A stretch of DNA of 64,000 nucleotides from Neovahlkampfia damariscottae (GCA_016618085.1 JABLTG010000070.1:31794-95793); one strand, 5' to 3'; positions 1-11,203 are shown, numbered from the stretch's first letter. Program-made: numbers and translations. Notes: generated from the sequence alone by a model not told the origin.

Positions 1-1389
1 ATTGTTTTTTTAATAATTCTCCGTATTGTTCAGCATATTCTGTTGATCCGATTAAACCATGTTCTTCTCCATCCCATGAAGCAAAAACTAATGTTCTTCT
101 TGGTTTCCAGTTGTTTTGTAATAATTTAGAAACTGATCTTACAACTTCCATCATAGCAATTGTACCTGAATGTGGATCAACACTACCGTAAATCCAAGCA
201 TCTCTGTGGTTTCCAATCATAACCATACGATCTTCTTCAACTGATCCTTTGATGATACCAAAAACGTTTTCAATCATTTTAAGACTTTCAGTATTTTGAA
301 CGTTCATTTCAAATTTAAGAGCATTAGCGTTTGAACCAAATTTATATGTAACACCTGGAAGAGCACCTTTCCATGATTCTGGAACATCAGCACCATTTAA
401 TTCTTTCATGAATTCACCAGCATCTTTTGCGTTGATTGGTTGAACTAATGTTGATTGTGGAAGATTTTTAGCGTCTTTTCTTGCAATTCTTTCACGTGTA
501 CCTGGAGTTGATGGTCCATTTGGTGTTGTTGGATCACCTGGTTGAATATTTAAATATTCAACACTTCCTCTTTGGATACTTGTGTCTGGTCTATAAACAC
601 CATTTGGATAAACTTCTCCTTTTGTAAAACCATCATCAGCAGGATCTGAATAAAGAATAACACCTGCTACTCCTTCAGCTTCAGCATTTTGAACTTTAAG
701 TCCACGGAAGATTTTTCCGTAACGAATAACAACGATAGCACCATTTAAGTTGATTCCTGTTTGAGCTTTTAAGAGAGTAAAATCTTCTTTTCTTCCATAG
801 TTGACATAGTATAAAGCGTTTGAACTTGCAGTACCTGATGGACTATAAGCGTTGAAAGCATTAGCCATAACATCTTTAATTGAAGTTTGACCATCTTCTG
901 GAACTTCAGGTTCAAGAACAACAGCTGTATATTTTGTTGTTGCTCCATCAACAATTTTCAATGATGTAGCAGCAGTTGGATGTGAAACTAAAACTTCATA
1001 TCTGTCTTTGAAGATATGAACATTATCACCTAATAATTTTTTCATTTCATCACCAATTTGTGTTCCAAGGTTAAGAGATCCATTTGTTCCAGCCCTTTTT
1101 AATTTTTAACACAAAAAAAAACTTACATGTGTGGAACTGAAGTATAGGATTTTAAATTTGCTCTTGCTTTATCTTTTGAGATACTGTTTACGAAAATTGA
1201 TTTCAATCTTGAATCTAAACCGACACCTTGTCCACCACCAAAAAAGTATGTGACACCAAAAATTAAAGCACATAAAACTAAAACTGACAATACAAAAATT
1301 GAAGTTTGTTTAATTTCGGAAAACCATGTGATTTGGTTTTCTTGCTCAAACTTTTCTAAATCATCTTTGTTTGTATCTTCTCCACTCAT
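1..1389 (-). CDS. Glutamate carboxypeptidase II / NAALADase-like metallopeptidase (partial, C-terminus beyond window)
   Basis: Type II membrane peptidase of the M28 family, related to FOLH1/NAALADase, which removes C-terminal glutamate from extracellular peptides or folate polyglutamates. Exon 1 (1389-1127) encodes a short cytoplasmic tail and a hydrophobic anchor near residues 29-52. A 32-nt intron (1126-1095) is removed in frame and gives the family-typical PHMAGT junction. Exon 2 stays open to base 1. A PA-type domain comes first, then the zinc site: GNHRDAWIYGSVDP supplies the His and Asp ligands, and SWDGEEHGLIGSTEY carries the catalytic Glu pair and matches the human SWDAEEFGLLGSTEW closely. 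The rest of the catalytic domain and the dimerisation domain lie outside the window. The start has an ATTGG box about 12 bp upstream. Transferrin-receptor-like inactive homologues lack these ligands, so this is probably an active enzyme. Confidence 0.9.
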
Positions 1390-1616
1390 GTTGGCTTATA
1401 CTGATTGGTCGTTTTATTTTTTCTACTCCAATCAGATTTAAAAATTTCTTCTAGTTTGTTTTAACCAATCAACTCATTGAAAACTTCAAAATAAAATGCA
1501 ATTCGAATGTTGAAAAAACATTTTTGTTCATTTCCTTCAAAATATCTGTTTCCTTTTTTTTGTAATTTTTTTTAACACAGTCATTGGTCCAATGAAATAA
1601 TTCAAAAACAAAAAGC

Positions 1617-1987
1617 ATGAAAATACCAAAAGAAACTGATGAAGAAGAAAGCACAGAAATCAATAAAAAAATACCAGAAAAAAGAGAATCAAAAAGATTG
1701 AAACATGAAACCAAAAATAAAAAAGAATCAACTAAAACAAGAATTGTAAAAAGAAAAAAACCAAATAAAAAAGAAGAAAAATATGTAATCAATCCTGACC
1801 ATGAATCAACTCAACAACTGTTTTTTGATCGTGATATTTCAAGTAATTTTTTGTCAAAAAATCTAAAAACTTTTTCCAAGTCAATGAAACGTTTGTAATT
1901 TTCACAAAAAGAAGTTTTATTGATTTTGCTAAAAATATGATTGAAAAAAGAAAAGAAGAAAAGAGAAGAAGAAAATTATTCAAATAA
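1617..1987 (+). CDS. Small lysine/glutamate-rich basic protein, unknown
   Basis: Two exons (1617-1842 and 1881-1987) around a 38-nt GT-AG intron encode 110 residues. Before splicing, the frame stops within exon-like sequence. After splicing it continues through a coherent C-terminus rich in Phe, Lys and Arg that ends in TAA at 1985-1987. About the first 60 residues are charged, low-complexity and likely disordered, with several basic clusters that would serve as nuclear import signals. No domain is recognisable. A CCAAT pair lies about 25-35 bp upstream of the ATG, in the divergent promoter shared with the peptidase gene on the other strand. The longer antisense frame across this region has no promoter signature and is treated as a shadow. 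Confidence 0.6.
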
Positions 1988-2154
1988 ATCCAAAAAAAAT
2001 AACAGGTTTGATGAACTGATCTCAGAATTTTGGTTTAAAAGTTGTTTTCAGGACTCAATAACATTAAATAAAAAATCTAAACCAGAAATAGATTTTACTC
2101 TTCCAACAGTTTTTTTAACCAATCGGTTTGAGTGTTTAAAACGTTAGAAAAAAA

Positions 2155-3312
2155 ATGATGAAGTTCACAGTCTGCGTTGTATTGTTCAGTTTATTTTCTC
2201 TAATTGCTTCAGACTCTATGCCAGTTGGAGGATCTTGGTCTTTTTCAGGACCTATTCTTGACTTATATAAAGGAAAACAAAGAGTTGTTGTATTAACTCC
2301 AGGAGCTGGTAACTCAAGAGCAGCAGCTGAAGCACAAGGACGCTCAATTGTTACAAGATTTAAACAACATGGAATTCAAGCTGAATGGTTAGATTTGGCT
2401 CCACCAAATTGTAGAAAAAACGCAAATGATCCAGTTATTGTTCAAAAAATTTTAAACAGTGATGCCGTATTCATTGGTGGTGGATATTCTGATGTATACC
2501 AACAATGCTTTTTTGGAGGTGCAATGTCAGGAACAAGTAAAGTTTTAGAAGCTCTTAGAGAAGTTAGAAAAACAAGATTAATCGGTGGTTCATCAGCAGG
2601 TGCAATGGTACAACCAAAGAAACATATTTTAAAAACACGTCAACCTGTCAGTTCATACCAAGCTGTTAGAGGTGCTACAATCCCAAAAATGGATGGTTCA
2701 AAATTATTCTCCAACAAAGATGTTGGATTAGTTGATTCACATTTCTCAGAACGTGGTAGACAAGGAAGATTGTTTGTCCACGCATTTCAACAAAAATCAA
2801 GATTCAGTTATGGTGTTGATGAAGATTCAGCAGTAATGGAACTTCACAAAACAAAAGAAAAATTATTTTTAGGTGGTAGAGGTGTTGTTGTTTTTGATCA
2901 TAAAAACATGGATTTAAAAAATGGAAGAACTCATTATTTGACACAAGGTGATAAAATGTTAAAAGATGGAACTGTTGTTTTTGCGTCATGGAAAAAACCA
3001 TGTTCATTAAACGCAAGAAAACCAGATGCTAGTAGAAGAATCTTCTCTGATTTCAAATCAAGATCATTTCAAGTTGCTTTATTCAATGAAAATACTGCTT
3101 ATAGTGGTCTTGAAGGTTCAAATCCAACTGTTGAAGTCATTTTACAAAAATTAAAGGAAACTAAAGTTATGTGTGGCGAATATCAAGGTAAAGGTTATGT
3201 TTCATTTTCAAACATGTTTGTTTCAATGGCAACAAAAACTACTGAAGAATTAAAAGGTAGAACTGGATTACCACATATTAATATGGAACCATACTACATT
3301 GATGATTTATAA
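2155..3312 (+). CDS. Secreted cyanophycinase-like serine peptidase (S51 family)
   Basis: Intronless gene of 385 residues. It starts with a signal peptide (a hydrophobic stretch at about residues 3-18) and is probably secreted or lysosomal. The peptidase core shows GGGYSDVYQQ, the nucleophile elbow GGSSAGAM, DSHFSERGRQGRL and YGVDEDSAVM, all in the order found in bacterial cyanophycinases (S51), which cleave the beta-Asp-Arg storage polymer. The last ~90 residues are an extension that I do not recognise. Cyanophycinase is mainly bacterial. A plausible reading is an acquired digestive enzyme for bacterial prey, but substrate specificity cannot be read from these motifs: isoaspartyl dipeptidases share the fold. 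A CCAAT box lies about 35 bp upstream of the ATG. Confidence 0.88.
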   Translation: MMKFTVCVVLFSLFSLIASDSMPVGGSWSFSGPILDLYKGKQRVVVLTPGAGNSRAAAEAQGRSIVTRFKQHGIQAEWLDLAPPNCRKNANDPVIVQKILNSDAVFIGGGYSDVYQQCFFGGAMSGTSKVLEALREVRKTRLIGGSSAGAMVQPKKHILKTRQPVSSYQAVRGATIPKMDGSKLFSNKDVGLVDSHFSERGRQGRLFVHAFQQKSRFSYGVDEDSAVMELHKTKEKLFLGGRGVVVFDHKNMDLKNGRTHYLTQGDKMLKDGTVVFASWKKPCSLNARKPDASRRIFSDFKSRSFQVALFNENTAYSGLEGSNPTVEVILQKLKETKVMCGEYQGKGYVSFSNMFVSMATKTTEELKGRTGLPHINMEPYYIDDL

Positions 3313-3419
3313 ACTATTTGAAAATAAAATAATTCATTTTTTGTCATCAAATTTGAATCTTCATTTTTTTTATCCAATAAAACAACACACAAAATAAAAA
3401 GTCAACTTCAAAACTGAAG

Positions 3420-3908
3420 ATGGGAGAAGATAGTCAAAAAACACTTGTTATTGTAAGAGGAATCTCTGGTTCTGGAAAATCAACACTTTGCAAAAAAATC
3501 TTAGAAGAGAACAAAGACGGAAAAGTATTTTCAACAGATGAGTTTTTTATGAAAGACGGAAAATATATTTTCAATGGTAAATTGATTGGAAAAGCACATG
3601 AATGGAATCAAAAAAGAGCGTTTGAGGCTATGGAAAAATCATGTCCACTTATTTTAATTGACAATACTAATACATGTAGATGGGAAGCAAAACCATATGT
3701 AGAATTTGGTTTAAAGAATGATTATGAAATTAAAGTTGTTGAAACATCAACACCTTGGTGCAAAAACGCAGAAGAATTGGCAAAAAAAAATCAACATGGA
3801 GTTCCAATTGAAGCCATTCAAGCAATGTTAAAAAGATGGGAGAAAGATTTTTCAGTTGAAAGTATTTTAAAATCAGAACCACCAAAAAGAACTTTCAAAA
3901 AGAAGTAA
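3420..3908 (+). CDS. P-loop ATP-binding kinase-like protein (N4BP2L1 / AAA_33 type)
   Basis: A 162-residue single-exon protein. The Walker A motif GISGSGKST is at residues 14-22. It is followed by FSTDEFF and LIDNTNT, the arrangement of the polynucleotide-kinase-like AAA_33 family that includes NEDD4-binding protein 2-like 1. The conserved W near the end (MLKRWEKDF) also fits that family. The protein covers the kinase-like domain only. Substrate is unknown; relatives act on nucleic acid 5' ends or small metabolites. It is tandem with the cyanophycinase gene and convergent with eIF2B-delta, with 7 bp between stop codons. A TCCAAT box is about 45 bp upstream. Confidence 0.82.
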   Translation: MGEDSQKTLVIVRGISGSGKSTLCKKILEENKDGKVFSTDEFFMKDGKYIFNGKLIGKAHEWNQKRAFEAMEKSCPLILIDNTNTCRWEAKPYVEFGLKNDYEIKVVETSTPWCKNAEELAKKNQHGVPIEAIQAMLKRWEKDFSVESILKSEPPKRTFKKK

Positions 3909-3915
3909 ACTTTTT

Positions 3916-5366
3916 TTATTGTGAAATTTTATACTCTCTAATGACAACTGGAATTGATGTTGTTGGAATTAATCCAACTTCTGTAATAACAACGTGTATG
4001 AATTCTTTTGGTGTTACATCATAAATCAGATTTAAAATATGAATATTCTTTTCATTTCCTTTCAAAATTTCCTCTTCTTTTCCAATTGATAAAATGTCAT
4101 CTTCATTTCCTAATTCATTATTTGTGCTTGAGTCTAAATAAATTTTTTCACTGAATTTATAAGTTTCACAACAGATAATAAATGGTATATTGAAGTTATT
4201 TGCGATTAAAGCCAAAGAAGCAGTTCCAATTCTACCAACAGCAAAACCGTTACTAAGCATCGAAGCAGCACCAACTAAAACTTTTGTTGTTTCTTTCATC
4301 ATATAAGAAGCAGCTGATATTGAAACAAAACTACATTTTATACCAGCAGTTGATAAATTGGATAAAGTTTTTCTACCTTCATGGTTAGGTCTTGAATCAA
4401 CAACAATAACTTTAAATTTTTTTCCTTTGTTTGTGGCAGAAATCAAAATTTGTTCAACTGCTTCAGAACTAAAAAAGAAATTAAAAAAGTAAATATTTAC
4501 CATGAAAAAACCATAATGGAATCTCCATCTTTGATTACACCAACTCCATGGTTGACAATTTCTCTCACTGATAATTCAATTCTTTCACGTTTGAAATTAT
4601 CCATTGCATAACAAATTTCTTCTTTTGCTTCTACTAAAGATAAGTTTTTATCTGTTTGTGATAATAAATTTTTAAAAAATGTAATTGTATTTCCTAAACT
4701 TGTTGTTAAAGGTCTTTGTTCAACAATAAAGCCAATCATTGCATTAACACTTTCATAAAGATTTTTATAAGCTTGGAAATATGTAACTTTTTCATCATCT
4801 CCGGAGTCTTTTGCATCAAACTCCATAATGACTTGTTTAAAAGCTGTTAAAAATTCAACAGCCATTGAATTTCCAATATAAGATCGATCATCTGCATATT
4901 TATAAGCAAATTTAATAATTACAGGATGAACTGTGTCATTATTAATTGATAGTTTTTTTTTGTTTTTTTCAGGCTTGAAATCGTCAATGTGAGTGAAGAA
5001 TCTTTCAGTTTTTTTCAAAGGTGAAGAAGGATGTTTTCCTGAGGATGATGATTTTTTTTTCTCTTGTTTTTGTTTGGCTTGATTTTCATATTGTGCTTGT
5101 CTTTGTTCTTTTGTAAAACCTCCTTCTTTTTTTTTTTCTGGTTTTTGTTTTTTTTCTTTTTTTGATGGTTTTTTATTTGGGTCAACTACTACAGTTCTTG
5201 TAACTTGTTCAAAAGTTACAGGTGATTTTGGTATTATGTTTGGTGACTTGATTGAAACGCCTCTTGGTCTTAAATTGAACGTTGGTTTCTCTTTTCCTGC
5301 TTTTTCTTGTTGTGCATCAATTTGTTTTGTGAGCTGGCTTAAGTAATCGTTTTGGTCGTAAGACAT
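3916..5366 (-). CDS. EIF2B4: Translation initiation factor eIF2B subunit delta
   Basis: Regulatory subunit of the eIF2 guanine nucleotide exchange factor. Two exons (5366-4501 and 4468-3916) flank a 32-nt intron. The junction restores the motif DSIMVFSCSEAVEQIL, where the unspliced frame would stop. The N-terminal ~130 residues are Lys-rich and disordered, as is usual for the delta subunit. The C-terminal Rossmann-like eIF2B alpha/beta/delta domain shows VVDSRPNHEG, VLVGAASMLSNGFAVGRIGT and IPFIICCETYKFSE. I chose the ATG at 5366 because an ATTGG box sits about 45 bp upstream. A TTG-started extension to 5414 has no support. Confidence 0.93.
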
Positions 5367-5571
5367 GAGGAAGAAGTTTACAATTTTAAAGAAATACCTA
5401 AAACTCTCAATCATTGGACAAATTTTTTTTGTTCAAATACAAAAATGCATCTTTATTTTTTTGAAATTTTGAAGAAAATAAGAAAGAACTATTTTTTTGG
5501 TTTCGGTCATGAGATAAATGATTGGTGGATCTCATCCAATCATGTATTTTCAATTTTCGTTTCGTGTTGTC

Positions 5572-8500
5572 ATGAGCAAAAGCGTGGAAGAATTTTGTTG
5601 TAATTTTAATTAAATTTTAAATATTTTAGTTATAATTCAAGAATTTGAAAAGCAAACTACCTTTCAAAACGACGAAATCTTCGTTTCTGACCAAGTAATT
5701 GCGAACTTAAAAAATTGTTGTAGCGCAATTTCTAGACATCAAATCAACGTTTATCAAGCAAAAGAATTAAAGAAGGCTTCAAGTAACCTCTGGAACATTT
5801 GCGTCAACTTTGGAAAGAAGGAAAATCTCAAAAAAGGAGATTGGTTGGCAAAATGTAATTAATCAAATTCTAATAAAAAGTACGTTCAATTTCGAGTGAT
5901 ATGATGAAAATCTCATTCACAGAGGACACAATTAAAAGAAATTTAGAAATTTTAAGACTTTTTTCAAAAACTGGAAAAGAATGGAGTGGTAATAATTCAA
6001 TTCGTTTAATATTTTAAAAAGATTGTAATAACTATGAAATGGCACAAAATTATTATGAAGAAGCCAAAAAAGTAAAAATTCCATTTTTTTACCGAGAAGT
6101 GCATTGATCCGGTGATGAATGAATGTCATAAAATGTCAAGTGAAACAGAAATTTACAAAGCAAGAGGAACAATTTTCAATCTTTTCTTAAATGAAGGAGA
6201 AACAGTAAACGACTTACATTTATTAACTCACTTTCCTTAGTTATGGAAAAATGGTGATTTTGAAAAATCTTTTAAAGTTTTTGAAAATTCCAAAACACTT
6301 CTCCAATTTTTACCAACAGAAATTAAAAAATTAGCTTTTACTCAGTACAATTTTGGATTAACTCTTTTTGAAAAGAGAGAATTCGTTGAAGCCATAAAAT
6401 GGTTAAAAGAATCTTTTGAAATTTATGAAAAAGTTGAAGTCAAAGAACCTTTAAAGCAATGTACAACACTCAAGTTATTATCAAATTGTTATTTTGAAGT
6501 TCAAAATTTTGAAAGTGCTTTATCTTGTATTCAAATGGCAAATAAAATCCAACAAACACCTGAAGGATTATATTTACAATATAAACTCTTCTTAAAAAGA
6601 GGATTTGAAGAAGAATCAAGATTAATCTTAATCTCATTGTTGAATGAATCTAATGCTCCTATTGAGATGTAACAATCGTCTTATTTAAATCATTCAATAG
6701 TAAAATTTTGGCTTGCAAAAGTGCAAGTGAATTTAACAATTCAATTTTATCACAAGAAGGATTTCAAATTTTGTTAGAAAAATCAAAAGGAGATGAATTA
6801 TCAATGGTCAGATTAAGGTTTTTTGAATTATTAATTTCAAATGAATCACAAAATTTATCAAGAGCAAAAGAACTTTTAACACTTGTGATTTCAGAACACA
6901 TGAATGGTGTCAATAAGTTGTCATCAGAAATTTTACAACAATTTCATTTTCAAACATGGAATATGGGTATGTCAAAATTCAGAGAAAAAGAATTTTCAAA
7001 TAGTTTAGAATGGCTCCAAAACTCTCTAAAACCATTACCTTTAGATGATAAGTTCAATAGATCAAAAACACTTCGATTTTTATCAAGATGTCATTTAGAA
7101 ATGGGTCAAATTGAAGAATCACTTGTTTCTGCCAAAGAAGCTGAATCTTTAGATTCAAAATCATTTCAAACTCACTTCTTATTGTACAAAATTTTCATAA
7201 AACAAAAAAATGTTGAACTTGCATCTCAATATTTAGAAAAAATGAGCATGGATGAAGAATTCAAAGCAGAGTATTATTATTTGACTTCACAACAAGCATA
7301 TGAAAATGGATCAAATTTAATTGCCATCAAATCATTGAAATTACTTTTAGATAAAACAACACCTGAAAATTCAGGACCAATTTTAAGAAGTTTAATTCAA
7401 ATTTCATTAGAAGAAGAAAAAAAAGAGTTTTTTTGAAATCAAAATTTAATTGACTTCTTAGAGTTGATGTTTGTGATGATATTATTAAATATTCTTCAAT
7501 TTTAATTTCAAGACTAAAAGAATTTGGTGCTCAAAAAATTTATCAAGAAAATCTTTCAGTTGAACTTGTTTGGAATCATTCAGTTTGTTGGAATCAAGGT
7601 TTAAATTGTTCAAAGTCTTCCAAATTTCTTAAATCAGCTGAATTGTATAAAATAGCAATGGAAATTTACAATTTTCTTCCATCATCAGTTGATACTTTGT
7701 AAATAACCAAAATTTAACTTTTTAAAGAGATTCACAGAAGAATTGTCTTTTGAACAGAATTTCTTGCTTATTTGATTCATTAAGAGATTCAAAAGAAAAA
7801 GAAGCAGAAATACTCAAACAAATTTTGATAGATATTGAAACAACAAAAAAAGTGATTCATAAACTCAATGAATTCAAAACACCAATATCATCTTTTGATC
7901 AAATTGGTATTAATCCATTCAAACAAATCAAAAATGATTCAGAAGACAAAATTATCTCATTTTTATATTATTCAGAATTCAAAGCAAAAGTGATGCTAAA
8001 ATGTGGTGATGATGATTTGATCAATGTCTTGGAAGTATTTTAAGTTCTTTGAATTAAAATTTTACATAGAATGCTTCCAAAGAACAAATTTCACCAAATA
8101 CATATTTTTCAATGGCAAAAACAGCATCTGATATTTCAAATGAATATTCAAAAGTATGTCAAGAAGCATTAAAGAAATCATTAAGAATTTATTTGAATGA
8201 AAATTCACAAGATATTTTTCAAATTCGTAATAATTGGCAATCTCATTTTTTTTAGTTGCAATTTATAAAAAACTCATTCAATTATCACCAAAAAGAGATA
8301 TTTCACTTGGTTATTTCAATGATGTAAAATATGTATTAAATGAATTAAAATTGACATCAACCGACTCAAACGTTAATTCACTTTTAAGATGGTTAATGTC
8401 TGATTCATGGAACAATGGTGTGTATTATTACAAGTAAAAAGAAACAATCATTTATTTTTTAGATTATCAAACTATCAAAAAGCTGAACAATGGATGAGTT

Positions 8501-8601
8501 CATGTCTTCAAGTTGCAAAATTTGTTTCAAATGAAGATTCTGATAAAAACTATATCACTCACATTTATCCAAGCATTTTAGAAAAACTTTCATCAAAATA
8601 A
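5572..8601 (+). CDS. Meiosis protein SPO22/ZIP4/TEX11-like TPR protein
   Basis: Twelve exons with eleven introns of 25-36 nt. Exons: 5572-5599, 5630-5854, 5881-5988, 6022-6071, 6097-6204, 6241-6668, 6701-7426, 7462-7698, 7728-8034, 8070-8226, 8256-8433, 8463-8601. They sum to 2691 nt (896 residues), close to the ~940 residues of TEX11/ZIP4. Unspliced, the region looks like a string of broken frames. The product is a long array of degenerate TPR helices with the family hallmarks: LVWNHSVCWNQGLNC, QTWNMGMSKFREKEFSNSLE, KTLRFLSRCHLEMG and SDSWNNGVYYYKLSNYQKAE. In yeast and plants SPO22/ZIP4 is a ZMM scaffold that promotes crossovers on the synaptonemal complex. Its presence argues for meiosis in this organism. 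The start follows paired ATTGG/CCAAT boxes about 30-50 bp upstream. Confidence 0.85.
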
Positions 8602-8633
8602 AAATTGAAAGTTGAACTGAAAATTAACTTTAT

Positions 8634-9686
8634 TTACATTTTAAAATCTGCTAAACCAGAATAGTCAACTGATTTTTCTGATGTTTCAGTGCCCACACTA
8701 CTACCACTTCCTCCTCTTTTTCTTTCTCTTTTTTTTGATCTGGTTGATCCAGTACTTCCAATGGATGAAGTTGAATCTCTTCTGACAAATAAATTCTTCA
8801 ATACATCTGAAACAGATTTTCTTGGTATATTATTTGAATCAGTCATTGTTGGACTTGTGAGTATGTTATCATAAAAATTTGTTCGATATTCATCATATTC
8901 TTGTGATTCCCTAAATCTTGATAAAGTATCTTTCATCAAAGAAGTTACTTCATCTGATATAGATTTGAATATTGAATCATCTTCCAAAGCATCAAAATCT
9001 TGTGTTTGTATTATTTTTTCAATTCTTAATACTGGTTCTTTTTCAACGTTAATTTGCATTAAAGCATCATCTGAAAGAAATTTGTCATACATTTCACTCA
9101 AATTTATCATTTTATCTTCCTTTTTTTCGATTTTACCAAATCTTTTTAACTCTTCTGCGAAATATAAATTTTCTGAAGAACTAATCAAAAAATGTAAGAC
9201 AAAAGTTAAAGTTTACAATTCTGATAAACAAAATTTCAAGAATAAATCTCTTATATCTGTATCATTTAAGACTTCAGATAGTTTTATATTCTTCGGAGGT
9301 AATGGTTTTTCTTCTTCTTTGGTTCTTCTTGAAATGATAATTTTATCAGAGATGGAACTCTTTGTTTCCTCTAAAGAAAACTTCCTTGAATCTCTTATAG
9401 GTTCAAGTTGTTGAAAATTTGTAAAACTTTGGTTTTTATAACTTGAAAAATTAAAAACTTGATTTGTTTCATCCTTCTTGAGCTCTGGTGATTTTGTGCT
9501 ATTGGTGTCTTCTGAGAAGTCTCCGAATGAAAACTGTTTCAATGAACTTTGAACTTCTTGTTGAGGATACATCACAGTATTGGTGTGTAAAGAAGCTTTT
9601 CTATGTTCTCTGATTGGAATTCTTTTAGATCTACTGATATTCTCTGGTTTTGGAGGTTTTTCAATGTCGTATTGTTTTTCCTCCAT
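8634..9686 (-). CDS. RGS-domain protein (regulator of G-protein signalling)
   Basis: Two exons (9686-9217 and 9180-8634) around a 36-nt intron, 338 residues. The N-terminal ~130 residues are disordered and basic. The RGS domain spans roughly residues 130-255: LSEVLNDTDIRDLFLKF, then (across the splice junction) FSSENLYFAEEL, MYDKFLSDDALMQINV and FDALEDDSIFKSISDEV, matching the helix order and FxxF/SEENL-type motifs of the fold. The C-terminal tail is Ser/Arg/Gly-rich and could be phosphorylated. RGS proteins accelerate GTP hydrolysis by G-alpha; a G-alpha gene lies at 52-54 kb in this window, but pairing is speculative. The ATG at 9686 is used; the upstream TTG is not. Confidence 0.85.
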
Positions 9687-10312
9687 CAACGCAGTTAATC
9701 AGCTAAATTAGAGCAATTTTTGTTGGCCAATTACATCCACCAAAAAAGTTTTTTGACAAATGGAAAAAAATGGTTTTTTAAGAATATTTGAGGTTTTGCA
9801 AGATCTTTCTTGAAAAATGTTAGAAGAAGTTTTGGAATTATTTTGGCCAATTTGGAATGCAATTTTCCGCCCATTGCTATATTGGGACATTTCCTTTGTC
9901 AAAACTGGTCCAGGTTAATTTGGACAATTTCCCCATTCCTCGATTTTCACCATTACAGGAGTGAGAAGAAAAGTTATGTGATTATCATAAATAAAGTTAA
10001 GAAACAAGTGGATCAGTGAAGCTGCTTAAATATTCTAAATACTCTTTCAATAATGGATTTTCACAGAAATACAGCCACCTATTTCAAATATTAAATGAAA
10101 GTTTTATTTATCCACCCATACTTTGATTGTTTATTTGGTGCCTCCAAGTTTCTGCATTTGGATAATTACCATACAGTTCACTTGTTTAACTGTGAAATCT
10201 TTTATTATTCCTGTTTCATAGATGGTGTACATTAAAGGTGAAATTTATCTGCTAGAGCTTGAAGTCAAACCACATCGTGCATAAATGAATTAATTATTGT
10301 CCAATCAGAGAA
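9687..10312. other. Intergenic stretch with no convincing gene; one weak spliced ORF
   Basis: About 625 bp between the RGS and LYR genes. Reading both strands, the best candidate is on the + strand: ATG at 9817, a frame to 9913, a 45-nt GTTAAT...ACAG intron and a stop at 9981, giving 39 residues with a Trp/Leu-rich start (MLEEVLELFWPIWNAIF). CCAAT-like boxes are at about 9730 and 9847, but the second is inside the frame. The rest (9985-10290) has no open frame and no tRNA-like fold. A TCCAATC box at about 10300 belongs to the LYR gene. Confidence 0.35.
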
Positions 10313-10572
10313 ATGAGAAATTTTCCGATACCACACATACCTTCACTCAATCTGTGGAGAAGAATAATTCGATTATCAAGACAACTACCAAAAGCAGAGA
10401 GAAATTACTACTTGGATTATTCACATTCCGTAAAAAAAAAAAAAATTAAAAACCAAAATAGCATTTTAAAGGACATCAAGATGAAACTGAAATTGAAGAT
10501 GTAACTTTCATAATAGAAAAAACAAATAGTCATATAGAATATATTAAAGAAAAATACGATTTAAAAGAATAA
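10313..10572 (+). CDS. Complex 1 LYR-motif protein (LYRM9-like)
   Basis: A 75-residue mitochondrial-type LYR protein encoded by two exons (10313-10429 and 10462-10572) with a 32-nt intron. The sequence LWRRIIRLSRQLPKAERNYY occupies the LYR-helix position; the tripeptide itself is relaxed to LWR. It is followed by HFKGHQDETEIEDV and a C-terminal helix ending EKYDLKE. This layout, with its RDET-like motif, is typical of LYRM9 and related fungal and plant LYR proteins, which bind acyl carrier protein or assembly factors for respiratory complexes and Fe-S clusters. A TCCAATC box is about 10 bp upstream of the ATG. The gene converges on PEX22 with only 7 bp between stops. Confidence 0.72.
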
Positions 10573-10579
10573 ATTTCAT

Positions 10580-11203
10580 TCAAAATTTTAAATTTTCAAG
10601 GTTCAAGACATTTTTAATTTTCACAAATTCTTCTTTTTCATTTTTAATTTGAACTACATAAACAACATAAGGATGAACATTTTTAATGATTTCAATATTA
10701 TTTTCAATTAACATTGTAGGTTCTAATTGTCTTATCATTGCTTCTTTTCCTTTGATTGTTTGACAAAATAGATTTTTAAAAAAAAGTTCGTCAATGATAT
10801 CGTGCTTGATGAATAAATTTGAAATTTCATCTTGTTGTTTGTCTGTTTCTATAACATTAATAAAATATAAATCAAGATTTTTTCTTTTTTTTATTTTTTG
10901 AAGGAAATCAAGTCCAATTTGATTGAACTGAATTTTCTCTTTTTTGATGGAAAAAATAACCTCGACAAAAAATTAATCTTTTTTTTTTAATACTTCATTT
11001 GTTGAGATTATTAATTTTAAAGGTTGTGAGTTGGAAAATAATAGACGGTCCAAATTATTTTCGTTTGGAATTTCTAATTTTTTTTTTTTTTTTTTCAAAA
11101 TTTTTATGATACAATAAATAGAAACAATAGTAGTTGTTGAGAACAAAATATAAACACGATTTTTTTTTGTCCAGTTTAAAACTTTTGACGACAAATTACC
11201 CAT
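10580..11203 (-). CDS. PEX22: Peroxisome biogenesis protein 22 (PEX22-like)
   Basis: Two exons (11203-10994 and 10960-10580) with a 33-nt intron give 196 residues. An N-terminal membrane anchor (about residues 18-36, flanked by Lys runs) precedes a soluble domain. The most telling stretch is LFCQTIKGKEAMIRQLEP followed by NIEIIKNVHPYVVYVVQI, which matches the plant/animal PEX22 signature (LFCETEIGRTSFVRQLEP, then NPEI...). PEX22 anchors the E2 ubiquitin-conjugating enzyme PEX4 on the peroxisome so that the import receptor PEX5 is monoubiquitinated and recycled. Sequence conservation in this family is low, but the combination of membrane anchor, length and this motif is specific. It implies peroxisomes in the host. 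Confidence 0.75.

Noticed and set aside
1469-1792. 107-codon minus-strand ORF rich in Phe/Leu/Ser
   Set aside because: It is antisense to the spliced Lys/Glu-rich gene at 1617-1987; the hydrophobic composition is the mirror of Lys/Glu codons. It has no CCAAT box at its start.
5572-8601. Series of broken TPR frames read as a pseudogene
   Set aside because: Eleven GT-AG introns of normal size join all pieces into one 896-codon frame with exon lengths summing to a multiple of three.
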